A stretch of 36,010 nt of DNA from Companilactobacillus futsaii JCM 17355 (GTDB lineage Bacteria; Bacillota; Bacilli; Lactobacillales; Lactobacillaceae), in assembly GCF_001435505.1 (NCBI RefSeq), contig NZ_AZDO01000046.1, forward strand, positions 1 to 36,010, read 5' to 3'. Position 1 is the stretch's first letter. Each line of letters starts with the position of its first letter. This document shows positions 24,715 to 31,842 of this stretch, piece after piece. The notes under the pieces were generated by a model. The model was not told the origin of the DNA and searched no databases. It saw only the letters and a program-made list of their open reading frames with translations. Both the position numbers and the translations under genes were made by a program.

Positions 24715-25488
24715 ATGGTTGAAACTACTTTAAAAAACAATTTGATCATCAATGTCAGTAACATTATTTGGAGCTTTGATCCAAATAATAAGGAAGTGCT
24801 GATTTTACTAATAAAAAATTCACTTGGCAAAAGCAATGACAAATGGGGCTTACCTACAACAATTCTTCGAAAAAATGAAAGTGCCGAGGAAGCTTCTTTG
24901 CGTTTGATCCGAGAAAAAATTGGCATTAATTTACCTGATTTCTCAACTGAACAATTGGCAACTTTTAGTAATGTTAATCGAACCCAAAAGAATCGTGAAA
25001 TTGCTTTGACTTATATGACTTATCTCCCAAAAAAGATTGATTTAACAGCTGGCTACGGGGCTAAAGACGCTGAATGGTTTCACGTTCAATATTCAGTGGA
25101 TCAATATTTATTGAAATACCAAAATTTAATTTTTAAAACTTTATCGGAAAAAATATCGGAAAGTGATTTTTATAACAATATCGATGAATTCAATAATGAT
25201 AAGCATTTGATAGCTGATCATGAATTGATCCTTCGTTTGGCTTTTAATAGAATTACTAATCGCCTAGATTATTTACCCACTATTTTATTAATTTTAGGAG
25301 ACCATTTTACCCTCAAACAAGCTCGTGAAGTTTATGCCACTTTTTGGAAAGAACCGGTAACAAACATTGATAATTCAAACTTCCGTAAAACTCATTCCCA
25401 TCTATTTATTGAGATTGGAATTGAACACGGCAAGAGCGGACGACCAGCCAAATTGTACAAGCTTCGTGGTCTACTTGACCAAAAATAA
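24715..25488 (+). CDS. NrtR-like regulator (Nudix domain plus winged helix)
   Basis: A 257-residue protein with an N-terminal Nudix domain (~10-130) and a C-terminal winged helix ending HGKSGRPAKLYKLRGL. This is the domain order of NrtR, the regulator of NAD metabolism that uses its Nudix domain to sense ADP-ribose-type ligands. The Nudix box is degenerate: where active enzymes have RExxEExG this protein reads RLIREKIG. It is therefore probably a sensor and not a hydrolase. It is followed by a terminator, then a NiaP-like transporter with a palindrome before it, which fits control of niacin uptake. The start ATG follows AGAAGGTG. Confidence 0.85.
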   Translation: MVETTLKNNLIINVSNIIWSFDPNNKEVLILLIKNSLGKSNDKWGLPTTILRKNESAEEASLRLIREKIGINLPDFSTEQLATFSNVNRTQKNREIALTYMTYLPKKIDLTAGYGAKDAEWFHVQYSVDQYLLKYQNLIFKTLSEKISESDFYNNIDEFNNDKHLIADHELILRLAFNRITNRLDYLPTILLILGDHFTLKQAREVYATFWKEPVTNIDNSNFRKTHSHLFIEIGIEHGKSGRPAKLYKLRGLLDQK

Positions 25489-25512
25489 GGCTTCTGCTAG
25501 TCTTATTTTAAA
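25482..25512 (+). terminator. Terminator of the NrtR-like gene
   Basis: AAAATAAGGCT / AGTCTTATTTT, overlapping the stop codon. Confidence 0.65.
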
Positions 25513-25518
25513 CTATTT

Positions 25519-25535
25519 AAGGTAAATTTTACCTT
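25519..25535. promoter_or_regulatory. 17-bp palindrome before niaP, probable NrtR operator
   Basis: AAGGTAAATTTTACCTT is a perfect palindrome about the central T. It overlaps the likely -35 box (TTTACC, 25528-25533; -10 TTATTA 17 bases on). The position suits repression. Assignment to the adjacent NrtR-like protein is an inference. Confidence 0.6.
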
Positions 25536-25578
25536 TAATAAAAATAGTTATTATTATTTATAATTTTGGAGGTAGATC

Positions 25579-26775
25579 TTGAAATCACAAGAAATAAATA
25601 CCAAAGACAACAGTGGCTTAAAACTACTGATGGTTATTGGTACAGCTTGGCTATTTGATGCTGCTGATGTAGCGTTATTATCATTTATCATGCCTTTATT
25701 AAAAAAGGAAATGCTTTTAACTGACGGACAAGTAGGATTAGTCAGTTCCATTACTACCGTCGGTATGATTATCGGTGCCATTCTATTCGGCTACTTAGCT
25801 GATAAATTTGGTAAGAAAAATATCATCATCATTACGTTATTATTATTTTCTATTAGTAATTTGGCTTTAGCTCTGACTCAAAACTTGCCACAATTTCTCT
25901 TGGTACGTTTTATCACTGGTATCGGTTTGGGTGGTGAATTACCCGTAGCTACAACTATTATTGCTGATTCGTTCTCTGGTCATCGCCGTTCTAAAATGTT
26001 GATTTTGGTAGACAGTTTCTGGGCTATTGGTTGGATATTAGCATCATTACTAGCTTTCTTATTCATGCCCGTCTATGGTTGGCGTCCAACAGTTATCATT
26101 ACTTCGATCATGGCCCTTTACACTTTAGTAATCAGACGTCATTTACCAGAGCAAACGAATGTTAAAAATGAAAAACTGAATTTAAAAGTAGCTTTTGGTC
26201 AAATTTGGTCTAAAGACTTTCGTCGCGCTACAATTTGTTTAAGCGTTCTTTGGTTTATCATTATGTTCACTTATTATGGAATGTTCTTATGGTTACCAAG
26301 TGTTTTGATTAAACGTGGTTTTTCAGTAGTCCACAGTTTTAAATACACTCTTTTAATGAGTTTTGCTCAATTGCCAGGATACTTCTTAGCTGCTTACTTA
26401 ATGGGTAAACTCTCTCGCAAAAAAGTTCTCGCTATTTACTTAACTGGTACTATCATTGGTGCATTCATGTTTGCCACTGCTCAAAGTGAATTTCTAGTTG
26501 TCTTCAGCAGTTGTGTTCTCTCCTTCTTCACTTTAGGTGCTTGGGGAATTATGATTGCTTTGACACCAACTCAATATCCATTAGAAACTCGCGGAGTTGG
26601 TATTGGCTTTACTCAATCGATTGGTCGAATCGGTGCCACTATTGGACCTTACTTGATTGGTTTCTCATTAGGATTAGGTATCAGCGTTTCAACCGTCTTC
26701 TTTTATTTCGTTGTCGGTTTAGTTATCGGTATCATCGTTCTAGTCTTTGGTATGGTCGATAACGATCAAAAATAA
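25579..26775 (+). CDS. niaP: MFS transporter, NiaP-like (niacin uptake)
   Basis: A 398-residue, 12-helix transporter of the MFS metabolite:proton symporter group. Helix 1 carries WLFDAADVALLSFIMPLL, motif A is FGYLADKFGKKN, and TGIGLGGELPVATTIIADS in helix 4 is characteristic of the NiaP/YceI and aromatic-acid transporter group. A role in nicotinate or nicotinamide uptake is inferred from its position behind an NrtR-like regulator. Uptake would feed NadD, also in this window. The start is TTG at 25579 behind GGAGG. Other organic acids remain possible substrates. Confidence 0.75.
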   Translation: MKSQEINTKDNSGLKLLMVIGTAWLFDAADVALLSFIMPLLKKEMLLTDGQVGLVSSITTVGMIIGAILFGYLADKFGKKNIIIITLLLFSISNLALALTQNLPQFLLVRFITGIGLGGELPVATTIIADSFSGHRRSKMLILVDSFWAIGWILASLLAFLFMPVYGWRPTVIITSIMALYTLVIRRHLPEQTNVKNEKLNLKVAFGQIWSKDFRRATICLSVLWFIIMFTYYGMFLWLPSVLIKRGFSVVHSFKYTLLMSFAQLPGYFLAAYLMGKLSRKKVLAIYLTGTIIGAFMFATAQSEFLVVFSSCVLSFFTLGAWGIMIALTPTQYPLETRGVGIGFTQSIGRIGATIGPYLIGFSLGLGISVSTVFFYFVVGLVIGIIVLVFGMVDNDQK

Positions 26776-26777
26776 TT

Positions 26778-26823
26778 AAAAAAATTCACCTTACTCTGTT
26801 TATCAAAGTAGGTGAATTTTTTT
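26778..26823. terminator. Bidirectional terminator
   Basis: AAAAATTCACCTTACT / AGTAGGTGAATTTTT with A/T runs on both sides, between the convergent niaP and B3/4 genes. Confidence 0.88.
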
Positions 26824-27535
26824 ACAATTGTTCAGTTTCTGGATGATTTTTTGTTAAATGTTCAATTTTTCCGTCAACCTTGAAATACTTCTCAGTCAAT
26901 TCTTTTAATTCTTCAATGGCAGCACTAGCACGTTTAGCTTGTTCCTCATTGATAGCTTCAACGACCAAAACTGAGTCAGTTGTATCTTCTGTCAACATAG
27001 TTCTTTGAGCTTCACGCCAGTTAAGACAACGACAAATGGCACCGGAATTATCGTAATAAATGATTTCTCCTGGTAAAGCTGGTGAATCTTCGGTAGCACC
27101 CAATGGTTTGAAACCTTCGCCACCTTTAGCTTCTCCTAGGTGCATGTCACCATCAAAAGCATTGATATTTTCTCCACCACAAGGAACACCATATTTTAGG
27201 GAAACACTATTGTAAATATCAACTAGTGGATTGATCGGTGAGAATTCATGCCCTTGACTAACCCGTTTTAATAAAGCCTCAATTGAACAACGAGCACCTT
27301 TTTTAGTCTTAAATTGACGAAAAGCTTGACGCCATTGATCAATCACATCATTTTCACGGAAAACCTCGTTGCTGATAAACTTCTTTGATTCTTCTGAACC
27401 TTCATGCAACAATTTGGCAAAATATGGATCGTCTGTTTCATCCACGTGATTGTCAATCCCATGAATCGTTAAAGTACTAATTTGTGCTTCTGGGAATAAT
27501 TCAAAAAACTCTTTATCTATAACTACTTTTGTCAT
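26822..27535 (-). CDS. B3/B4 tRNA-binding domain protein, paralogue 1
   Basis: A 237-residue stand-alone protein of the B3/4 family, the domain that edits mischarged tRNA in the PheRS beta chain. Conserved blocks are WRQAFRQFKTKKGARCSIEALLKR, INPLVDIYNSVSLKYGVPCGGEN, GDMHLGEAKGGE, LPGEIIYYD and the CRCLNWRE strand. Free-standing members have been suggested to act on misacylated tRNA or amino acid adducts, but this is not settled. It begins two bases after the paiA stop codon, so it is in the MarR-PaiA operon. A diverged second copy lies at 30732-31439. Confidence 0.85.
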   Translation of the reverse strand: MTKVVIDKEFFELFPEAQISTLTIHGIDNHVDETDDPYFAKLLHEGSEESKKFISNEVFRENDVIDQWRQAFRQFKTKKGARCSIEALLKRVSQGHEFSPINPLVDIYNSVSLKYGVPCGGENINAFDGDMHLGEAKGGEGFKPLGATEDSPALPGEIIYYDNSGAICRCLNWREAQRTMLTEDTTDSVLVVEAINEEQAKRASAAIEELKELTEKYFKVDGKIEHLTKNHPETEQL

Positions 27536-27537
27536 TA

Positions 27538-28056
27538 CTATTTCCTCAATTCTTTTTTTAAAATGAAATCTGTTTGTACTGAATCGCCCATCGTAAAACG
27601 GTGAGAACTATACTTCTCAAAACCCAGAGAATGATAAAAATTCTGAGCCGCAAAGTTTTTCTCCCAGACGCCTAACCATAAACGATTTTTACCCAAATCA
27701 TTGGCTCTTTTGATAGCGAATTCCAGCATTTTTTTGCCAATACCGTGACGTTTAAATTGCTCTCTGACGTAGATTCGTTGGACTTCCAAAAAATCATCGG
27801 CCATTTTCTCGCTCTGGGCATCTAAAATATTAATTTTTAAATATCCAGCAATTTCACTATCTTCATAAGCAAAGTAGAACTCGGAATTCGGATTGCTTAA
27901 TTCTTGCTTCAAAACTTGAATATTATAAGCCTTTTTTAAATAGCCCTTTAAATTTGCTTCCGTATTATAAGGACCAAAAGTTGCTGAAAAAGTTTCAATA
28001 CTGATATTTTGCAGAGTTTCAACATCTTCTGGTGTACATTTAATAAGTTTTATCAT
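27538..28056 (-). CDS. paiA: PaiA-like GNAT N-acetyltransferase
   Basis: A 172-residue GNAT enzyme. Its sequence follows Bacillus PaiA closely in my memory: SIETFSATF, ELSNPNSEF, EIAGYLKINILDAQSE, the acetyl-CoA pyrophosphate loop KRHGIGKKM, WLGVWEKN and MGDSVQTDFI. PaiA acetylates spermidine and related polyamines. The ATG at 28056 shares one base with the stop codon of the MarR gene (TGATG), so translation is coupled; GGGTG lies upstream. In this operon it is followed by a B3/4 protein. Confidence 0.87.
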   Translation of the reverse strand: MIKLIKCTPEDVETLQNISIETFSATFGPYNTEANLKGYLKKAYNIQVLKQELSNPNSEFYFAYEDSEIAGYLKINILDAQSEKMADDFLEVQRIYVREQFKRHGIGKKMLEFAIKRANDLGKNRLWLGVWEKNFAAQNFYHSLGFEKYSSHRFTMGDSVQTDFILKKELRK

Positions 28057-28508
28057 CAATACACCCGCTTATTACCCTTTTTAACGTATTCCCAGTTTTC
28101 AGAAATATTTTTTTCAACTACTTCTAAAAGTTCAAAGGCTTGTTTCTTTTGACTATCCGATAAACCTTTTAAAGCAACTTCATTAGAATAAGTTTCTTCA
28201 CGAGATAAGATTGGATAAGTTTCTTCACCTTTTTTAGTTACGTAAAGTTTCTTTTCTTTTTTATTGTCTTGGGACTGTTTACGGACGATAAAGCCATTAC
28301 TCTCAAGCTTTTTGATAGCACGAGCTGCAGTTGTTCGATCAACTTTGATCATTTCAGCTACTTTTTCTTGAATAATGCCGGGATGCTCGTAAATTCGTGC
28401 TAAGTAAAGATACTGACCTTTAGTTAAATCATACTGTTTAAATTCAATATTACTGATTGAATCCAATGATCTAGCAATCACTCCAATTGATCTTAAAATA
28501 TCAACCAC
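28056..28508 (-). CDS. MarR-family transcriptional regulator
   Basis: A 150-residue winged-helix regulator. The recognition region is QEKVAEMIKVDRTTAARAIKKLESNGFIVRKQSQDNKKEKKLYVTKKG, with the basic beta-wing typical of MarR proteins, and the flanking helices form the dimer interface. It leads an operon with paiA and a B3/4 gene and probably represses it. A promoter (TTGCAT, 17 bases, TACAAT) and a 7-bp inverted repeat lie directly upstream, and the start follows GGAGGAGG. Confidence 0.92.
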   Translation of the reverse strand: MVDILRSIGVIARSLDSISNIEFKQYDLTKGQYLYLARIYEHPGIIQEKVAEMIKVDRTTAARAIKKLESNGFIVRKQSQDNKKEKKLYVTKKGEETYPILSREETYSNEVALKGLSDSQKKQAFELLEVVEKNISENWEYVKKGNKRVY

Positions 28509-28527
28509 AAAAATTACCTCCTCCTAA

Positions 28528-28554
28528 ACAAAATGTATTGTATAATTATTTTGT
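28528..28554. promoter_or_regulatory. Inverted repeat over the MarR promoter
   Basis: ACAAAAT-N13-ATTTTGT spans the -10 region (TACAAT on the minus strand) of the MarR-paiA-B3/4 operon. Candidate operator for self-repression. Confidence 0.5.
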
Positions 28555-28579
28555 TGTAAATGCAATAAAATTTATAAAT

Positions 28580-28618
28580 AAAAAAATTAGCAACCTTCAT
28601 CCATTGCTAATTTTTTTA
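28580..28618 (-). terminator. Intrinsic terminator
   Basis: AAAAAAATTAGCAA / TTGCTAATTTTTTT around a 10-base loop, directly after the stop codon of the gene at 28625-28900. Confidence 0.88.
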
Positions 28619-28624
28619 TTTATA

Positions 28625-28900
28625 TTAATGAATTGCAAAGTTTACATTGTGGGCAAACTGATCGATTTGTTCGATATAATCTTCACCGTTTTCCATCTTA
28701 GCAAGTGTGGCTTGAACATTTCGGTCATCTCGCAATCGGCTAAACAAGTATTGGAAAGAATAATTCTTATTCAACAAATTATATGTTTTTAAAACAAAAT
28801 CTTTAGAATAATCTTCTTTGTCGATGTCCTTTTGATTATTAATATCGGTATATAGCTCCGATAAAACTCTCTTTGCTTCAGTATTGTCATTTAGTTTCAT
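28625..28900 (-). CDS. Small helical protein, possible bacteriocin immunity protein
   Basis: A 91-residue, charged, all-helical soluble protein without signal or membrane segment. Its N-terminal EAKRVLSELYTDINNQK and the following helices resemble enterocin A-type immunity proteins (four-helix bundles that protect against class IIa bacteriocins). The match is by eye and weak in the second half. No bacteriocin precursor or exporter is adjacent, so it would be an orphan immunity gene. The ATG at 28900 follows AGGTGG. A cre-like site lies between its promoter (-10 TATAAT) and the start. Confidence 0.5.
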   Translation of the reverse strand: MKLNDNTEAKRVLSELYTDINNQKDIDKEDYSKDFVLKTYNLLNKNYSFQYLFSRLRDDRNVQATLAKMENGEDYIEQIDQFAHNVNFAIH

Positions 28901-28951
28901 CAATACGCACCACCTAATTAATTATTATCTCTCTACAGGACGTCGCTTTTA

Positions 28952-28965
28952 TGAAAGCGTTTACC
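28952..28965. promoter_or_regulatory. Candidate cre site
   Basis: TGAAAGCGTTTACC matches the catabolite-responsive consensus at all but the last base. It lies downstream of a TATAAT box for the gene at 28625, where bound CcpA would block transcription. A small CGCTTT-TATG-AAAGCG hairpin overlaps it. Confidence 0.5.
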
Positions 28966-29030
28966 ACGTTCCGTATTTACATTATATAACTTCTAGGTAG
29001 AAATTTCATTGAATTGCCAAATATCACATA

Positions 29031-29645
29031 TTAATTATTTTTTGTTTTAAAATTATGTTTTAATGCTGGCCAAACCCACTTATCAGCACTAGCTATCAAA
29101 ATCCCATTAAAAATAAATGAGAAGATGGTTCCAATATTAACTGAATAAACTTGACCAAGAGCAATTCCGGCCACAATGATAATAATAATTGGTGGAATAA
29201 AATCGATAATTTGAGCTGCCGTTGAATTACCTTTCAAATATAAGAATCTTAAAATATTAGTCGTATCATCATTAGGATGCATAACAATATTAGCTCTCTG
29301 ATATAGAGAAATTGCCACACAGAAAAAGACCACACCTAAGCAGGATAAAATAATTCTAATAAAAATTGGTAAGCTCGGTACACCTAAGAAATTGAGTAAA
29401 ATAGTAAATACATTTACAAAATAACTGAAAAACATAACATAAAGTACTTCACCAATCAGTCTTCTTATATCTAATCTCCTGATCAAAAACTGATTAGTGA
29501 TTGCATTGATAACTCCGATAATAAATAACAATAGTCCTGTATTCCAACCAAACCATTTAGTCATATTGACTGCCGAAGCTGTCCATAAACCACTACCCAT
29601 ATCAGCTGAAATGCACAAACCATTTCCAAAAGCATTTAAAATCAA
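29031..29645 (-). CDS. YczE/YitT-like integral membrane protein
   Basis: A membrane protein of about five to six helices with the family pattern NAFGNGLCISADMGSGLWTASAVNM near the N-terminus and HPNDDTTNILRFLY in the middle. The biochemical role of the family is unknown. The first ATG/GTG/TTG in frame (TTG 29645) falls inside the first predicted helix and has no ribosome binding site. The frame stays open upstream to an ATC codon at 29688-29690, five bases after AGAGGTG, which would give 219 residues and a complete first helix. The true start may therefore be AUC, or the original ATG was lost. Confidence 0.75.
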   Translation of the reverse strand: MILNAFGNGLCISADMGSGLWTASAVNMTKWFGWNTGLLLFIIGVINAITNQFLIRRLDIRRLIGEVLYVMFFSYFVNVFTILLNFLGVPSLPIFIRIILSCLGVVFFCVAISLYQRANIVMHPNDDTTNILRFLYLKGNSTAAQIIDFIPPIIIIIVAGIALGQVYSVNIGTIFSFIFNGILIASADKWVWPALKHNFKTKNN

Positions 29646-29718
29646 ACCAGAGATTAAACCAATAATTCTAGTTTGGATTGAATTTTTGATAGTATCACCT
29701 CTTACACAATATGCTGTC

Positions 29719-29738
29719 TATCATACAACAAGATGATA
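29719..29738. promoter_or_regulatory. Inverted repeat TATCAT-N8-ATGATA
   Basis: Perfect 6-base arms in the promoter region of the YczE-like gene, between it and the NmrA-like gene. Possible operator. Confidence 0.35.
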
Positions 29739-29754
29739 CGTAGATTCAAAAATG

Positions 29755-30615
29755 TTATTTATTGTAGTTACTATTTAAAAATTCTTGGAGATTTTGAGCT
29801 GGATGTCCCATTATCAACTGATAATCAGAACTGACATCATTTAACAAGCCTAAACCTCCAGCCTCATACATAGAAGACAACATATGCCCTTCATTGCCCT
29901 CGTTATAGATTTGTGCAAATTCATTTAGGCTGACAGGTTGATATCCGATCTCTTTGCTCGAAACTGTACTCAACACTTCAGCCAATTGTGGCATCGTATA
30001 ATTTCTAGTTTGAGTCAAAGTATAAATACGTCCGTTTTGTAGCAAGGATTTTTCACTAGCTACTTTAGCAAAGGCCTGCGCACTATCTTGCAAGCTAATA
30101 AAACTCAAAGCTTGATCCTTCATTGGATAAATCACATTTTGACGTTCAATCAGTTCTGGTAAATAAGGTACTAAAGGATCAGCATACAAAGCATTACGCA
30201 AAATAGTATATGGAATGCCACTTGAAGCTAATCGACGTGGTAAGTAACCGTAAAAGGCAGACAAATCAAACGGATTATTAACTTGATCAGCAATAAAGCC
30301 CATCGATAAAATATGTCCAACATTTACTTTCTTAGCAGCTGTCAAAACATTTTCTAGTTCGCTAACACGACTGAAGCTATCATGACTCTTACTTGGAACG
30401 TAAATTAAAACATCGATATCTTTAAAAGCTTCTAATAAAGTATTTTCTTTCAAGAAATCAATTCCAACAACCTTTGCTCCAGCCTCTGACAAAGATTTAG
30501 CTTTAGAAATTGTGTGAACTCCAACTGTAATATCACTACTTGGCACTAATTTAATTAATTCATTAAAAATATGGCCACCTAAATGACCCGTTGCTCCAGT
30601 TAATAAATACTTCAT
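29755..30615 (-). CDS. NmrA/QorB-like NAD(P)-binding oxidoreductase
   Basis: A 286-residue atypical short-chain dehydrogenase. The N-terminal dinucleotide-binding motif is GATGHLGGH, followed by DIDVLIYVPS at the end of strand 4 and TILRNALYAD in the substrate region. The classical YxxxK catalytic pair is not in standard context, as in NmrA and QorB (NADPH:quinone reductase 2-like) proteins. It may reduce quinones or act as a redox sensor. It is transcribed divergently from B3/4 paralogue 2. Confidence 0.85.
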   Translation of the reverse strand: MKYLLTGATGHLGGHIFNELIKLVPSSDITVGVHTISKAKSLSEAGAKVVGIDFLKENTLLEAFKDIDVLIYVPSKSHDSFSRVSELENVLTAAKKVNVGHILSMGFIADQVNNPFDLSAFYGYLPRRLASSGIPYTILRNALYADPLVPYLPELIERQNVIYPMKDQALSFISLQDSAQAFAKVASEKSLLQNGRIYTLTQTRNYTMPQLAEVLSTVSSKEIGYQPVSLNEFAQIYNEGNEGHMLSSMYEAGGLGLLNDVSSDYQLIMGHPAQNLQEFLNSNYNK

Positions 30616-30731
30616 CCTTAACCCTCCATTTTAGTTAGATGTTACTATTAAAATCACACGTCGTCGATTTATTAATTTTTTATCACAAAAGAATTATATA
30701 ATAAAATCAAAAGAGTATCGGAGGGATTCAA

Positions 30732-31439
30732 ATGCAAAAAATTATTATTGATCAAGCTTTTTGGGATATTTTTCCAGATGTTGAAATAGCCGTTATGACT
30801 GCCCACAACGTCGACAATAAACAACAAAATGTACCACAAAATTTAATTGCTAATGCCAACGAAATTGCTAAAAAATGGGTACCTGATGATCCAATCAGTG
30901 CTAATCCAGTAGTCAAAGCCTGGCGTAATGCTTATCGGAAATTCAAAACCAAAAAAGGTGCTCGCAATGCGGTAGAAAATCTTTTAAAACGAGCTAAAAA
31001 TAACAAAGGTGTTGGTAATATCAATCCTGTTGTTGACGTCTACAACTCCGTTTCCTTAGAATATGCCTTCCCAATTGCCGCAGAAGACCTAGACAAAATT
31101 GTTGGTGACGTTCATTTAACTGTTGCTAAAGGTGGAGAAACTTTCACTCCCATCGGTGAAGATGATGTTGAAGAAGCCTTACCTGGTGAAGTAATCTATC
31201 GTGATGAAAAAGACGTTATCTCGCGTTGTTGGGCTTGGCGTGACAGCGCAAGAGTTGCCGACACTGATGATACTAAAAATCTTCTATTTTATATGGAGAA
31301 TATTCAACCTGAAAGAAAAGAAGATCATCTAAATGCTGCCCATCAATTGGAAAAAAGATTCCACGATTATTTAAACATCGATATCAATGATTTAACGATT
31401 CTTACTCGTGACAATCCTGAATTTATCTTTGCTAAATAA
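30732..31439 (+). CDS. B3/B4 tRNA-binding domain protein, paralogue 2
   Basis: A 235-residue stand-alone B3/4 protein clearly related to the one at 26822-27535. Shared blocks include WRNAYRKFKTKKGARNAVENLLKR, INPVVDVYNSVSLEYAFPI, GDVHLTVAKGGETF, LPGEVIYRD and SRCWAWRD. Sequence identity is moderate, so the duplication is old or one copy came by transfer. This copy stands alone in its transcript, with GGAGGGA before the start, and lacks the MarR-PaiA context. Its terminator has been split by element copy B. Confidence 0.85.
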   Translation: MQKIIIDQAFWDIFPDVEIAVMTAHNVDNKQQNVPQNLIANANEIAKKWVPDDPISANPVVKAWRNAYRKFKTKKGARNAVENLLKRAKNNKGVGNINPVVDVYNSVSLEYAFPIAAEDLDKIVGDVHLTVAKGGETFTPIGEDDVEEALPGEVIYRDEKDVISRCWAWRDSARVADTDDTKNLLFYMENIQPERKEDHLNAAHQLEKRFHDYLNIDINDLTILTRDNPEFIFAK

Positions 31440-31455
31440 TAAAAAAAATGCGCCT

Positions 31456-31463
31456 AATATTAG
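31456..31463 (+). repeat. Target site duplication, left of copy B
   Basis: ATATTAGG, identical to 31827-31834. Confidence 0.8.
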
Positions 31464-31826
31464 GGTTCTTTCTCAAGTTAGGCTAGTAGTAATATGCCAT
31501 CCGGAATTTTCTATTTTTATAGAATCAAACAAATAAGCATCAATTCAGATAAATAGTTAATGCAAACGACTATATCTGAATTGATGCTATTTTTGACTCT
31601 GAATTATTTGAAATAAACCATAAATGACGTTATCTAGTCGGTAGTGGCAGCTTTGTGGATGCTCAGTACTGAAATTTCACTTAGCAATTTATTGCTTAGT
31701 GAAAGGTCAATCTTGGAGATGATTCCCGGTTTTGGAATTAGCTTCAAGTTGCGCCCAGTACGTTCCAGCGTCCACAAAGCGGAACGGACGACGACATCCA
31801 GCACTAACCTAACTTAAGAAAAAGCC
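31464..31826 (-). mobile_element. MITE-like non-coding element, copy B (363 bp)
   Basis: Terminal inverted repeats at 31464-31486 and 31803-31826 match those of copy A, and an exact 8-bp direct repeat flanks the unit. Relative to A it is inverted. Its right ~240 bases are nearly identical to A's left part (about five differences by eye), with the 30-base apical hairpin and central hairpin (31536-31550 / 31574-31588) retained. The second arm domain of A is missing, leaving only the terminal stretch GTAGTAATATGCC next to the centre, so B is an internal-deletion form. It has no coding capacity. Confidence 0.85.
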
Positions 31827-31834
31827 ATATTAGG
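31827..31834 (+). repeat. Target site duplication, right of copy B
   Basis: ATATTAGG, identical to 31456-31463. Confidence 0.8.
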
Positions 31835-31842
31835 CGGATTTT

